From an uncultured Acetatifactor sp. (GTDB lineage: Bacteria > Bacillota > Clostridia > Lachnospirales > Lachnospiraceae): a stretch of DNA of 64,000 nt. How positions within the stretch are numbered: position 1 is the first letter of the stretch; the number at the start of each line of letters is the position of its first letter. Positions 1-8,026 of this stretch are shown piece by piece. Below the pieces are notes generated by a model. It did not search any database, was not told the origin of the DNA, and worked only from the letters and a program-made list of their open reading frames with translations. The translations under genes were made by a program, and so were the position numbers. The DNA is taken from assembly GCA_910589035.1 (NCBI GenBank), contig CAJUSI010000079.1, positions 1-64,000 of the forward strand. Reading direction: 5' to 3'.

Positions 1-146
1 GATTAGTTTCCATGTCGGACTACTACGCTGAAAGGCGAGTAACTTGTTAAGTTGATTGAACCGCCGTGTACCGAACGGTACGCACGGTGGTGTGAGAGGT
101 CGGAAATTTCTCAATTAGAGAAATTTCCTCCTACTCGATTACGCCC
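1..146 (+). mobile_element. Group II intron, 3' end (domains V-VI)
   Basis: This is the 3' tail of a group II intron whose body and reverse transcriptase gene lie upstream of the window. Positions 60-91 fold as a domain V hairpin: ACCGCCGTG pairs with the later CACGGTGGT, with a short inner stem and GAAC-like tip. Positions about 95-134 form a domain VI hairpin (GGAAATTTCTC with GAGAAATTTCC), followed by CCTACTCGATT, a usual 3' end for this intron class. The exact 3' splice boundary, near 135-146, is inferred. The element sits just past the 3' end of the minus-strand sulfatase gene, which fits the tendency of such introns to insert beyond terminators. Confidence 0.8.
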
Positions 147-215
147 GGCGGGCGCATCGTTCTAACGGGTGAAAGTCCCGAATCTGTCCGGCACTGAAAA
201 GGATACATTGAGAAT
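140..215 (+). mobile_element. Possible truncated group II intron 5' end
   Basis: Immediately after the intron 3' end the sequence reads CGCCCGGCGGGCGCAT and then AACGGGTGAAAGTCCCG. The latter, with its GGG/CCC stem around TGAAAGT, resembles the domain I start of bacterial group II introns. No rest of an intron follows, because the sulfatase stop codon is reached at 239. It may be a truncated second copy in tandem or a re-insertion scar. The identification rests on pattern memory only. Confidence 0.4.
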
Positions 216-238
216 GACAGGGAAACCTGCCTTCTCAT

Positions 239-2344
239 TTATTCTTCGGCGGAAACGCACTGCTCCACAATATCATAATAATTATTTCGCAGAATATAGG
301 CGCTGAACTGATATCTGCAGTTCACATCCGCCTTTTTGGCCTCCATATAGGCTTCCTGGTCTTCCTCCGACAGCTCCTTCTTCCAGGTTGTGGTTTTCGA
401 GGATCTGTTGTAGGCCACCGTATCGCTGACAAAGCTCTTATCCTTAAAAATCACCAGCCCCTCCTCATCGGAGAAAATATCCCTGCCTGCATACATCCTG
501 GAATCGTATTCGAAACCGAACAGATTCAGCAGGGTCGGAAGAATATCCACGGAACAGCAGACTTTCTCCACCGCTATGGGTTCCTGGATTCCGGCATTCC
601 ACAGGATCAGGCTGTTGCGGAAGAGATCCATATCGTTGGACAGGTCTTCTCCGGCCAGCTCCTCATACTGATCCTGGCTCATGCAGTAGGGATAATGGTC
701 CGCACTGAGACAGATCACGGTGTTCTCCAGCTTGCCGGCCGCCTCCAGCTGCTCCAGCAGATAGGCCAGCGCCTTATCCAGTTCGATATTGCAGGCCAGA
801 TATGCCCTGGCGTTTTCGGACAGCTCCAGTCCCTCCACCGCTTCCCGATTCCAGGAGGACATTTGATTTCCCGTGAAATCGTAATACATGTGTCCGGATA
901 CCGTCATGTAATATACATGGAAGCGATCGTCTCCTATATATTCCGGGATTGTGCTCTGCATCATCTCATAGTCGGAGGCAGGCCAGGCATTGGGATGCTC
1001 CACGGTAAAGAGCTGTCCGCCCCATTCCGTTTCGGACAGATTTCCCAGCTTGATGGCCTTAAAATCATAGCCCAGATTCGGATGGGACAGATGCCTGTCA
1101 TAATAGGACAATGTGTTGTTGTGGTAAGCCCGACAGTACACGCCCTCTTCCGAGAAGAAACGGGGCAGGCTGCAGGCCATATTGTTCTCCGAGCTTTTCC
1201 GCATACTGTGCTGACCGTCCGGAATCAGCCCGGTACAGTTCACGTACTCTCCGTCGCTTGTGCTGGTCTGCCAGACGGGCACATAATAATTATTGAAAAC
1301 GAAGGAGGAATGGAGCATTTTATAAAGCGTAGGGGTTAAATCCTCCCTGACGGCATAGGTGGAAAAGCCCTCCGCAGTCAGGAAAATGAGATTGTAACCT
1401 TCAAATAAGCCGGTGTACTCATTGCGCCTGGTAGGAGCCAGACCCGCAATGTAATCCGACAGCCAGGTGGTTTCCTTATTGCTCTGGGATAATTCCGCCA
1501 GCATTTCCAGATTAATATTCCAGACATTGGGGGAGGTGTCCGGCTCCGGAGGAGCGGGGGATTCCTCGGGCTGGGGAGTCTCACCGGCAGTATCCGTGTC
1601 CTCTGTCCCCTGCGATTCCCCCAAAGGCTCCGGCGGTGGTTCCGGGGATTTGCTTTCGGACTCCGGCGGAGTATCCTGCGCCAGTACGGGTAAGACGGGA
1701 GTGGTCTCAGCAAAGCTTCCCAACAGATTCTGGATTTCATAGAAGCCGTCCCTCTGCACCATGGCAAGGACGCCCATGTTCCGCATCACTGTGGCTGGAT
1801 CATAATACTCCCCATATTCCTCCGAAAAATCAGCTCCCACCATATTCCCCACCAGAATACAGGAGACCGTATAGAGCAGTGCGGCCCAGGAGACCAGGCC
1901 AAGCCTCAGCTTCTGGATCACCGAAAGACGCCTGCCTTCCCACTTTTTCACCTTTCGCAGGATTTCCAGTGCGATGATGGGAAGCGCCAGGAGAATCAGA
2001 AGGGGAACCGTCTGCAGGGTGCCTGTCAGAGCTTCCTTCCAATAGCTGCCGAGAGCGTCCTGCCCGTTCACCATGACGGCGGTTATCCGCAGGGGTTCGC
2101 GAAAAATATGATAAAATACTGCCTGTGCGGCAAATACAAGGTACTGCGCCCAGACCATGATCCGGAACGCCCTTTTTTCACCCTTTGGACCAAAGCATCC
2201 TCCAATCAGCGCCTGGAGGGAGGAAATCGTTACCGTAAGTCCAATAAGAAACAGGGGATTGCAGCTCTGCAGACCGAAGTTTCCCAGGTGGAATACGACT
2301 TCCATATAAATGATAATGCCGGTGTAAATAAATAAGCGAATCAT
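239..2344 (-). CDS. LTA synthase-like membrane sulfatase/phosphotransferase
   Basis: 701-residue polytopic membrane protein of the LtaS/sulfatase superfamily, predicted to transfer glycerol-phosphate-type groups or cleave phosphodiesters at the outer face of the membrane. About five membrane segments occupy residues 1-170. A Pro/Glu-rich linker (about 224-272) follows, then the extracellular catalytic domain. Visible active-site residues are E325 (AEGFSTY), T362 in TSDGEY, matching the nucleophilic Thr of LtaS, H485 (SGHMYYD) and D549-H550 (SADHYP). The start at 2344 has GGATGAGGAG five bases upstream. The gene stands alone, with the FMN riboswitch unit divergent from it. The acidic proline-rich linker is longer than I expect for LtaS. 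The family is clear; the exact polymer substrate is not. Confidence 0.85.
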   Translation of the reverse strand: MIRLFIYTGIIIYMEVVFHLGNFGLQSCNPLFLIGLTVTISSLQALIGGCFGPKGEKRAFRIMVWAQYLVFAAQAVFYHIFREPLRITAVMVNGQDALGSYWKEALTGTLQTVPLLILLALPIIALEILRKVKKWEGRRLSVIQKLRLGLVSWAALLYTVSCILVGNMVGADFSEEYGEYYDPATVMRNMGVLAMVQRDGFYEIQNLLGSFAETTPVLPVLAQDTPPESESKSPEPPPEPLGESQGTEDTDTAGETPQPEESPAPPEPDTSPNVWNINLEMLAELSQSNKETTWLSDYIAGLAPTRRNEYTGLFEGYNLIFLTAEGFSTYAVREDLTPTLYKMLHSSFVFNNYYVPVWQTSTSDGEYVNCTGLIPDGQHSMRKSSENNMACSLPRFFSEEGVYCRAYHNNTLSYYDRHLSHPNLGYDFKAIKLGNLSETEWGGQLFTVEHPNAWPASDYEMMQSTIPEYIGDDRFHVYYMTVSGHMYYDFTGNQMSSWNREAVEGLELSENARAYLACNIELDKALAYLLEQLEAAGKLENTVICLSADHYPYCMSQDQYEELAGEDLSNDMDLFRNSLILWNAGIQEPIAVEKVCCSVDILPTLLNLFGFEYDSRMYAGRDIFSDEEGLVIFKDKSFVSDTVAYNRSSKTTTWKKELSEEDQEAYMEAKKADVNCRYQFSAYILRNNYYDIVEQCVSAEE

Positions 2345-2403
2345 TTGTACTCCTCATCCTTTGTAGTTTGATTTTAAGTTTATTCGCAGATTTCCCTTCG
2401 TAG

Positions 2404-2515
2404 AATGCGGTACCGCATTTCTCAGGTTATCTCTGTAAAGCTTCTGATGCTCTTTATGTATCGGTATATTATATACCAAATTGTCCGGCGAGACAATATT
2501 TTTGTGTCCGGCGAT
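2404..2515. promoter_or_regulatory. Palindromes in the sulfatase/ribU divergent region
   Basis: Three symmetric sites lie upstream of the minus-strand sulfatase: AATGCGGTACCGCATT at 2404-2419 (perfect 16-bp palindrome), GGTATATTATATACC at 2463-2477 (perfect, one central base) and TTGTCCGGCGAGACAA at about 2481-2496. TGTCCGGCGA recurs as a direct repeat about 23 bp later. Their position fits regulator operators for the sulfatase promoter. No regulator is identified. Confidence 0.4.
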
Positions 2516-2545
2516 TACATTCTTTATATTAAATTAAGTTTTCTC

Positions 2546-2574
2546 TTGATTTTTGTTCAGGATCGTATTACAAT
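2546..2574 (+). promoter_or_regulatory. Sigma-A promoter of the FMN riboswitch/ribU unit
   Basis: TTGATT at 2546-2551 and TACAAT at 2569-2574 are separated by exactly 17 bp. The start of transcription would fall about 10 bp before the riboswitch aptamer. Confidence 0.75.
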
Positions 2575-2591
2575 ATTTATCATAAAGAAAA

Positions 2592-2737
2592 TTCTTCGGG
2601 GTTGGGTGAGATTCCCTACTGGCGGTATAGTCCGCGACCCGTGGCGGTAAACCGGCTGCCTGGCAGCTGCAGAGACCGGCATGGCTGATTCGGTGAAAGT
2701 CCGGAACCAACAGTAAAGTCTGGATGAGAGAAGAAAG
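2592..2737 (+). ncRNA. FMN riboswitch (RFN element)
   Basis: Typical RFN aptamer: it opens with TTCTTCGGGG, continues with GGTGAGATTCCCTACTGGCGG and TAGTCCGCGACCC, contains the GATTCGGTGAAAGTCCGGA block and closes with AGTCTGGATGAGAGAAG. These are the conserved junction segments of the six-stem FMN aptamer. It precedes ribU by about 250 nt and is followed by a terminator hairpin, so FMN should reduce riboflavin-transporter expression by premature termination. Confidence 0.95.
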
Positions 2738-2759
2738 ACAGGTAAAGTGTGCGTTTATG

Positions 2760-2790
2760 CCCCGGAATGCCAGATTTCCGGGGTTTTATT
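2760..2790 (+). terminator. Riboswitch-controlled intrinsic terminator
   Basis: CCCCGGAA (2760-2767) pairs with TTCCGGGG (2776-2783) and is followed by TTTTATTATT. It lies about 20 nt after the FMN aptamer and 200 nt before ribU, as expected of an expression platform. Confidence 0.85.
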
Positions 2791-2989
2791 ATTGTATGGG
2801 AAAGTTTATTCTATATAATAAAACCCTCCGGGGATGCACACGCAAGCGCATTGGAATTTATGCTGAAGAGACGCGTTGGCTGTGCAGAATCCGCATGCGG
2901 GCCGCGAATTTCCTGCCTGGTGACACAGGAAGAGTTTTCTTTGAAAAACTTATCTGGAAAGACAAAGCTTTCAACAGGAGGAAAGAAAA

Positions 2990-3760
2990 ATGAGTGATTT
3001 GTTTCAAAAGGTATCGGAGAATGCGCTGTATGTATTTGGTTTTTTTGGAATTATTGTCATGCTTTTTGTATTGGCTGTGCTGTTTGAGAGGGCGGCGCAG
3101 AAGCGGAACGGGATCAATGAGCCCATATTCAACACCAGGAAGATAACCATGATCGGATTGTTTTCCGCCATCGCCATGATCCTGCATCTGGCGGACTTTC
3201 CGCTGCCCTTTGCCCCTGTATTCTATAAGATGGACTTCAGCGAGCTCCCAATACTGGTGGGAACCTTTGCCTTCGGGCCGGCGGCAGGAGTAATGATGGA
3301 ATTTATCAAGATCGTTTTAAAGCTGTTTATCAAATCCACTTCCACGGCCTTTGTGGGGGATCTGGCCAATTTCGTGGTCGGCTGCAGCTTCATCCTGCCG
3401 GCTTCCGTGATCTATACCTTCCGTAAGACCAAAAAGAATGCTGTCATTGCATGTGCTGCGGGAACCCTGGTGATGACGATCTTCGGAACCGCCTTCAATG
3501 CCATATACCTGCTTCCGGCGTTTTCCGGGCTTTACGGGCTGCAGATGGATGAAATACTCGCCATGGGAGTAACGGTGAACCCTCTGGTGAAGGAGGGCAG
3601 CATCGTCAGCTTTGTGGCAGCCTGTGTGGCACCGCTGAATCTGCTCAAGGGCTGCAGCGTGTCCCTCATTACCCTGCTGGTCTATAAGCCCTTAAGCCCC
3701 ATCCTGAAAAGTGCACATCTGATGGAAGGGAGAAGAAAGCAGATCCGCTCAAAATTTTAA
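2990..3760 (+). CDS. ribU: ECF transporter S component, riboflavin (RibU)
   Basis: 256-residue integral membrane substrate-binding subunit of an energy-coupling-factor transporter for riboflavin. The core holds the RibU signature around K80 (FYKMDFSELP) with six hydrophobic segments between about 52 and 240. An extra N-terminal membrane helix (about 13-32) is present, as in several clostridial RibU proteins. The start has AGGAGG about 9 bases upstream. The shared ECF ATPases and EcfT are not in this window. The FMN riboswitch upstream supports riboflavin as substrate. Confidence 0.93.
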   Translation: MSDLFQKVSENALYVFGFFGIIVMLFVLAVLFERAAQKRNGINEPIFNTRKITMIGLFSAIAMILHLADFPLPFAPVFYKMDFSELPILVGTFAFGPAAGVMMEFIKIVLKLFIKSTSTAFVGDLANFVVGCSFILPASVIYTFRKTKKNAVIACAAGTLVMTIFGTAFNAIYLLPAFSGLYGLQMDEILAMGVTVNPLVKEGSIVSFVAACVAPLNLLKGCSVSLITLLVYKPLSPILKSAHLMEGRRKQIRSKF

Positions 3761-3786
3761 AATTTCATAAAAAATTAAGCAGAAAA

Positions 3787-3816
3787 ATACCCGAAAACAT
3801 TTGTGTTTTCGGGTAT
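3787..3816 (+). terminator. 13-bp hairpin downstream of ribU
   Basis: ATACCCGAAAACA pairs perfectly with TGTTTTCGGGTAT across a TTTG loop. On the plus strand no T-run follows; the T-run lies on the minus-strand side. Its second arm contains most of a promoter -35 region (next entry). Confidence 0.6.
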
Positions 3817-3829
3817 CATATGTTATACT
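3801..3829 (+). promoter_or_regulatory. tig promoter overlapping the ribU hairpin
   Basis: TTGTGT at 3801-3806 and TATACT at 3824-3829 are 17 bp apart. The -35 hexamer lies in the loop and 3' arm of the hairpin at 3787-3816. The predicted transcript starts about 90 nt before tig. Confidence 0.6.
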
Positions 3830-3926
3830 GTAAACCGATTGTGACCGTGCCAATATATAATTAGGAAGAACAAGTCTTTTCGGACAGGAAAAACGAAGGC
3901 GCGAAATTGAAGGAGGAAAGGTAACA

Positions 3927-5216
3927 ATGAGTTTACAGGTAGAAAAATCAGAGCACAATATGGCGAAGCTGACGATTGAGGTGTCCGCGGAAGAGCTGGA
4001 GAAGGCAATCGAGGCAGCTTACCAGAAGAATAAGAATAAAATCAGCCTTCCCGGCTTCCGCAAGGGCAAGGCGCCCCGCAAGATGCTGGAGAAGATGTAC
4101 GGCAAGGAGATTTTTTATGATGACGCGGCGAATGATCTGATCCCCGATGCTTATGAGAAGGCTTATGACGAGTGCGGTGAGCAGATTGTGTCCAGTCCAA
4201 AGTTTGATCTGGTGCAGCTGGAGGCGGGCAAGCCTTTCATTTTTACGGCAGAAGTTGCATTAAAGCCTCCTGTGACCCTTGGGCAGTATAAGGGAGTGAA
4301 GGTGGACAAGGTGGATACGGAGGCTTCCGAGGAGGAGATCACGGCTGAGATCGACAGAGAGAGAGAGAAGAATTCCAGAACGGTGGAGGTCACGGACAGA
4401 GCGGTAAAGGACGGCGATATTGCCACGATTGATTTCGAGGGCTTTTTGAACGGTGAGGCCTTCGAGGGCGGAAAGGGAAGCGATTATCCCCTGACGATCG
4501 GTTCCCATGCTTTTATTCCCGGATTTGAGGAAGCTCTGGTGGGCGTGCAGATTGGCCAGGAGACGGATGTGAATGTGACCTTCCCTGAGGATTACCAGGC
4601 GGAAGAGCTGGCCGGCAAGGCTGTGGTATTCAAATGTACCGTGAGGAAGCTGCAGGAGAAGCAGCTCCCGGAACTGGATGAGGATTTCGTAAGCGAGGTG
4701 TCCGAGGAAAGCGATACCGTTGAGGAATACAGAGAGGAAATCAGGAAGAAGCTGAATGACCGTAAGCTTAAGGAAGCGAAGAATATAAAAGAAGATGCGG
4801 TTATGGATGTCATTATTGAACAGGCGCAGATGGATATTCCCCAGGCGATGATCGAGACCCAGCAGCGGCAGATGGTTCAGGATTATGCCCAGAGGCTGCA
4901 GGCCCAGGGACTGACCATGGAGCAGTATATGCAGTTTACCGGCACTACCCGTGAAATGCTGATGAATCAGATGAAGCCCCAGGTGATGAGGAGGATCCAG
5001 TCCAGACTGGTGCTGGAGGCGGTTGCAGCAGCGGAGAACATTGAGGTGACGGACGAGGAGATCAGGGAGGAGCTGGAGGCCATGGGCAAGGCTTACCAGA
5101 TGGAACCCGAAGAGGTGGAGAAAATCCTCGGCAAGGACGGAAGGTCGCAGGTGAAAGAAGACATCTGTGTAAGAAAGGCTGCGGATTTCGTTGTGGAGAA
5201 TGCAGAGGAGGTATAA
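3927..5216 (+). CDS. tig: Trigger factor
   Basis: 429-residue ribosome-associated chaperone and peptidyl-prolyl isomerase, of usual length. The N-terminal ribosome-binding domain carries the GFRKGKAP signature (43-50). The FKBP-type domain is at about 150-245 (DGDIATIDFEGFLNGEAFEGG, then IPGFEEALVG), followed by the helical C-terminal chaperone domain. GGAGGAAAGG precedes the ATG. It is upstream of clpP and clpX, the conserved Firmicutes order, tying folding at the ribosome exit to quality-control proteolysis. Confidence 0.97.
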   Translation: MSLQVEKSEHNMAKLTIEVSAEELEKAIEAAYQKNKNKISLPGFRKGKAPRKMLEKMYGKEIFYDDAANDLIPDAYEKAYDECGEQIVSSPKFDLVQLEAGKPFIFTAEVALKPPVTLGQYKGVKVDKVDTEASEEEITAEIDREREKNSRTVEVTDRAVKDGDIATIDFEGFLNGEAFEGGKGSDYPLTIGSHAFIPGFEEALVGVQIGQETDVNVTFPEDYQAEELAGKAVVFKCTVRKLQEKQLPELDEDFVSEVSEESDTVEEYREEIRKKLNDRKLKEAKNIKEDAVMDVIIEQAQMDIPQAMIETQQRQMVQDYAQRLQAQGLTMEQYMQFTGTTREMLMNQMKPQVMRRIQSRLVLEAVAAAENIEVTDEEIREELEAMGKAYQMEPEEVEKILGKDGRSQVKEDICVRKAADFVVENAEEV

Positions 5217-5320
5217 ATTCGAAAGTCAGCTTTCGGATTTGTGTTTCTGGCGATAAAAGTTTCGCAAAATGTGAATGCTATTATTGGAATGCCCGCTGAA
5301 GCGGGCGGGGAGGTATAGAT

Positions 5321-5920
5321 ATGAGTTTAGTGCCTTATGTCATAGAACAGACAAGCAGAGGCGAGAGATCCTATGATATTTATTCCAGATTGCTGAAGGA
5401 CAGGATCGTTGTGCTGGGAGAAGAGGTGAATGAAACCTCTGCCAGCATTGTGGTGGCTCAGCTGCTTTTCCTGGAGGCGGAAGATCCGGAAAAGGATATC
5501 CACCTGTATATCAACAGTCCCGGAGGCGTGATTACGGCAGGTATGGCAATTTATGATACCATGCATTATATCAAATGTGACGTGTCCACGGTCTGCATCG
5601 GCATGGCGGCCAGCATGGGGTCCTTTTTGCTGGCAGGCGGCGCGAAGGGAAAGAGATTTGCGCTGCCCAACGCGGAGATTATGATTCATCAGCCGGCAGG
5701 CGGCACCCAGGGGCAGGCCACGGAGATAGAGATTGCAGCCAAGCACATTTTAAGGACGAGAGAAAAGTTGAATCGTATGCTTGCAGAGAATACGGGCAGG
5801 GATTATGAAACCATATGCGCCGATACCGAGCGGGATAATTGGATGAGCGCCGAGGAAGCAATGGAATACGGTATTGTGGATAAGGTGATTTCTTCTCATG
5901 CGGCCCAGGACGGGAAGTAA
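5321..5920 (+). CDS. clpP: ATP-dependent Clp protease proteolytic subunit
   Basis: 199-residue serine protease of standard ClpP length. The catalytic triad is visible as S98 (AASMGS), H123 (MIHQPAGG) and D172 (DTERDNW). The oligomerisation region INSPGG is intact. The start has GGGGAGG upstream. It lies 104 bp after tig and 106 bp before clpX, whose product unfolds substrates for it. No CtsR-type operator was recognised in the upstream gap. Confidence 0.97.
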   Translation: MSLVPYVIEQTSRGERSYDIYSRLLKDRIVVLGEEVNETSASIVVAQLLFLEAEDPEKDIHLYINSPGGVITAGMAIYDTMHYIKCDVSTVCIGMAASMGSFLLAGGAKGKRFALPNAEIMIHQPAGGTQGQATEIEIAAKHILRTREKLNRMLAENTGRDYETICADTERDNWMSAEEAMEYGIVDKVISSHAAQDGK

Positions 5921-6026
5921 GTCCGCCGGGGAACGAATTCTGAAGGGGAAGCAGGCCCGTCAGGGGAAAGATTCCGGAGGGATATGAATCCGGGACAGAG
6001 CAAGACAATATTTTAGGAGTAGAAGA

Positions 6027-7301
6027 ATGGCAAGTAAAATGATCGGAAACGATATCAGATGTTCCTTCTGCAATAAGACTCAGAACCAGGTCCGCAAACT
6101 GATCGCAGGACCTGAGGGAGTCTATATCTGCGACGATTGTATTGATATCTGCGCAGATATTCTGGAGGAGGAACTGCAGGAGGAAGAAGAGGAGGAATCC
6201 GTCCGTCCGGATATTAATCTCTTAAAACCCGTACAGATCAAGGGATTTCTGGACGAGTATGTAGTGGGGCAGGAAGAGGCGAAGAAGGTGCTGTCAGTGG
6301 CGGTGTACAATCACTATAAACGGGTGATGGCGCCCAGGGATCTGGATGACGTGGAATTGCAGAAGAGCAATATTGTCATGGTGGGACCTACCGGGTCGGG
6401 CAAGACCTATCTGGCCCAGACGCTGGCCAAGATTATCAATGTTCCATTCGCCATTGCGGACGCCACCACCTTAACCGAAGCGGGATATGTGGGTGAGGAT
6501 GTGGAGAACATTCTGCTGAAGCTGATTCAGGCGGCGGACTTTGATGTGGAGCGTGCCCAATACGGAATCATTTACATCGATGAGATCGACAAGATCACCA
6601 AAAAGGGAGAGAATGTATCCATTACCCGGGATGTATCCGGCGAGGGAGTTCAGCAGGCGCTTTTGAAAATCGTGGAGGGGACGGTGGCCAATGTTCCGCC
6701 TCAGGGAGGCAGGAAGCATCCCCACCAGGAGCTGATCTCCATCGATACCTCCAATATTCTGTTTATCTGCGGCGGCGCTTTTGACGGACTGGAGAAAATA
6801 ATAGAGGCCAGGCTGGACCGGAAGGCAATCGGTTTTAATACGGAGATTTCCCAGAAGACCACGAAGGACATCGACGATCTGCTCCAGGAGGTAACGCCTC
6901 AGGACCTGGTGAAATTCGGTCTGATTCCTGAGTTTGTGGGGCGTGTGCCCATCTGCGTTTCCCTGAAGGGACTGGATCAGGATGCGCTGGTCCGGATTAT
7001 GAAGGAGCCGAAGAACGCACTGATCAAGCAGTATCGGAAGCTGTTCAACATGGATGGGGTGGAGCTTACCTTTGAGGAGCCGGCGGTGAAATCCATTGCA
7101 GCGAAGGCTTATGAGAGAAAGACGGGGGCAAGAGGACTGCGTTCCATCATGGAGAGTATTCTGACAGATGTGATGTATCAGATTCCTTCCGATGAGACCA
7201 TCGAGGAATGCATTATCACAAAGGATACTGTGGAGGAGGGGAGAGAACCCCTTACCATCCATCATAACGATCAGAGAAGAAGCCTGGATAAGGCAATATA
7301 A
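6027..7301 (+). CDS. clpX: Clp protease ATP-binding subunit ClpX
   Basis: 424-residue AAA+ unfoldase. The N-terminal zinc-binding domain has C12, C15, C35 and C38. Walker A GPTGSGKT is at 120-127, pore loop GYVG at 153-156, Walker B IIYIDEID at 181-188, the RKH loop at 229-231 and the ClpP-docking IGF loop at 268-270. All key elements are intact. An acidic Glu-rich stretch (about 47-57) links the zinc domain to the AAA+ core. TAGGAG precedes the ATG. Confidence 0.98.
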   Translation: MASKMIGNDIRCSFCNKTQNQVRKLIAGPEGVYICDDCIDICADILEEELQEEEEEESVRPDINLLKPVQIKGFLDEYVVGQEEAKKVLSVAVYNHYKRVMAPRDLDDVELQKSNIVMVGPTGSGKTYLAQTLAKIINVPFAIADATTLTEAGYVGEDVENILLKLIQAADFDVERAQYGIIYIDEIDKITKKGENVSITRDVSGEGVQQALLKIVEGTVANVPPQGGRKHPHQELISIDTSNILFICGGAFDGLEKIIEARLDRKAIGFNTEISQKTTKDIDDLLQEVTPQDLVKFGLIPEFVGRVPICVSLKGLDQDALVRIMKEPKNALIKQYRKLFNMDGVELTFEEPAVKSIAAKAYERKTGARGLRSIMESILTDVMYQIPSDETIEECIITKDTVEEGREPLTIHHNDQRRSLDKAI

Positions 7302-7366
7302 CAGGGCTGCCAAAGCAGTATATGCTGAAATGGCATAGAGCCGGACAGCATGGTAAGGATAAATGC

Positions 7367-7394
7367 AAAACGCCGTCCCCGTGACGGCGTTTTT
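7367..7394 (+). terminator. Terminator after clpX
   Basis: AAAACGCCGTC pairs with GACGGCGTTTTT around a short CCCGT loop and ends in a T-run. engB begins only 24 bp later, so engB either relies on read-through or has its own start signal within this hairpin region. Confidence 0.85.
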
Positions 7395-7417
7395 GTGCGG
7401 AATGCGGGGAGAGCAGA

Positions 7418-8026
7418 ATGATTATAAAAAATGTAAGCCTGGAAACGGTGTGCGGCATCACCAGCAGGCTTCCGGAGAACAGGCTTCCGGAGAACAGGCT
7501 TCCGGAGGTGGCCTTTGCAGGAAAGAGCAATGTGGGGAAATCCTCCCTGATCAATGCACTGATGAACCGGAAGTCTCTCGCACGCACAAGCTCCCAGCCG
7601 GGCAAGACTCAGACGATCAATTATTATAATATCAATAATTCTCTGTATTTTGTGGACCTGCCGGGCTATGGCTACGCCAGGGCCAACGAGAAGGTAAAGG
7701 CCCAGTGGGGCAGGATGGTGGAGAATTATCTCCACAGGTCGAAAATGCTTCGCCAGGTGTTCCTCCTGATCGATATACGGCATGCTCCCTCGGAGAATGA
7801 CCGCATGATGTACGACTGGATCCTGAAGAACGGGTACAGTCCCATCATCATTGCCACCAAGCTGGATAAAATTAAAAAAAGCCAGATAGAAGCCCAGATG
7901 GAATTGATTGCTTCCACCCTGCGGACGGAGGAGGGAACGGTCATGCTGCCCTTTTCCTCCCAGACAAAACAGGGGCGTGATGAGATTTATGAGATATTGG
8001 ATAAAATTATGGAGGTAAATCCGTGA
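7418..8026 (+). CDS. engB: Ribosome biogenesis GTPase EngB/YsxC
   Basis: 202-residue TrmE-Era-like GTPase needed for large-subunit assembly. G1 GKSNVGKS is at 35-42, G3 DLPGYG at 80-85 and G4 TKLDK near 147. GGGGAGAG precedes the ATG. Odd feature: a 15-bp tandem repeat at 7466-7507 encodes RLPENRLPENRLPE at residues 17-30, just before the conserved VAFAGKSN; relatives have this leucine-proline-glutamate motif once. The stop overlaps the GTG start of the next gene by 4 bp, suggesting translational coupling. Confidence 0.95.
   Translation: MIIKNVSLETVCGITSRLPENRLPENRLPEVAFAGKSNVGKSSLINALMNRKSLARTSSQPGKTQTINYYNINNSLYFVDLPGYGYARANEKVKAQWGRMVENYLHRSKMLRQVFLLIDIRHAPSENDRMMYDWILKNGYSPIIIATKLDKIKKSQIEAQMELIASTLRTEEGTVMLPFSSQTKQGRDEIYEILDKIMEVNP
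7466..7507 (+). repeat. 15-bp tandem repeat inside engB
   Basis: AGGCTTCCGGAGAAC occurs at 7466-7480 and 7481-7495, followed by a 12-base partial copy at 7496-7507. The repeat keeps the reading frame. Confidence 0.95.

Noticed and set aside
695..1339. Plus-strand open frame opposite the LTA-synthase-like gene
   Set aside because: It lies opposite the conserved catalytic domain, with no start signal or family resemblance.
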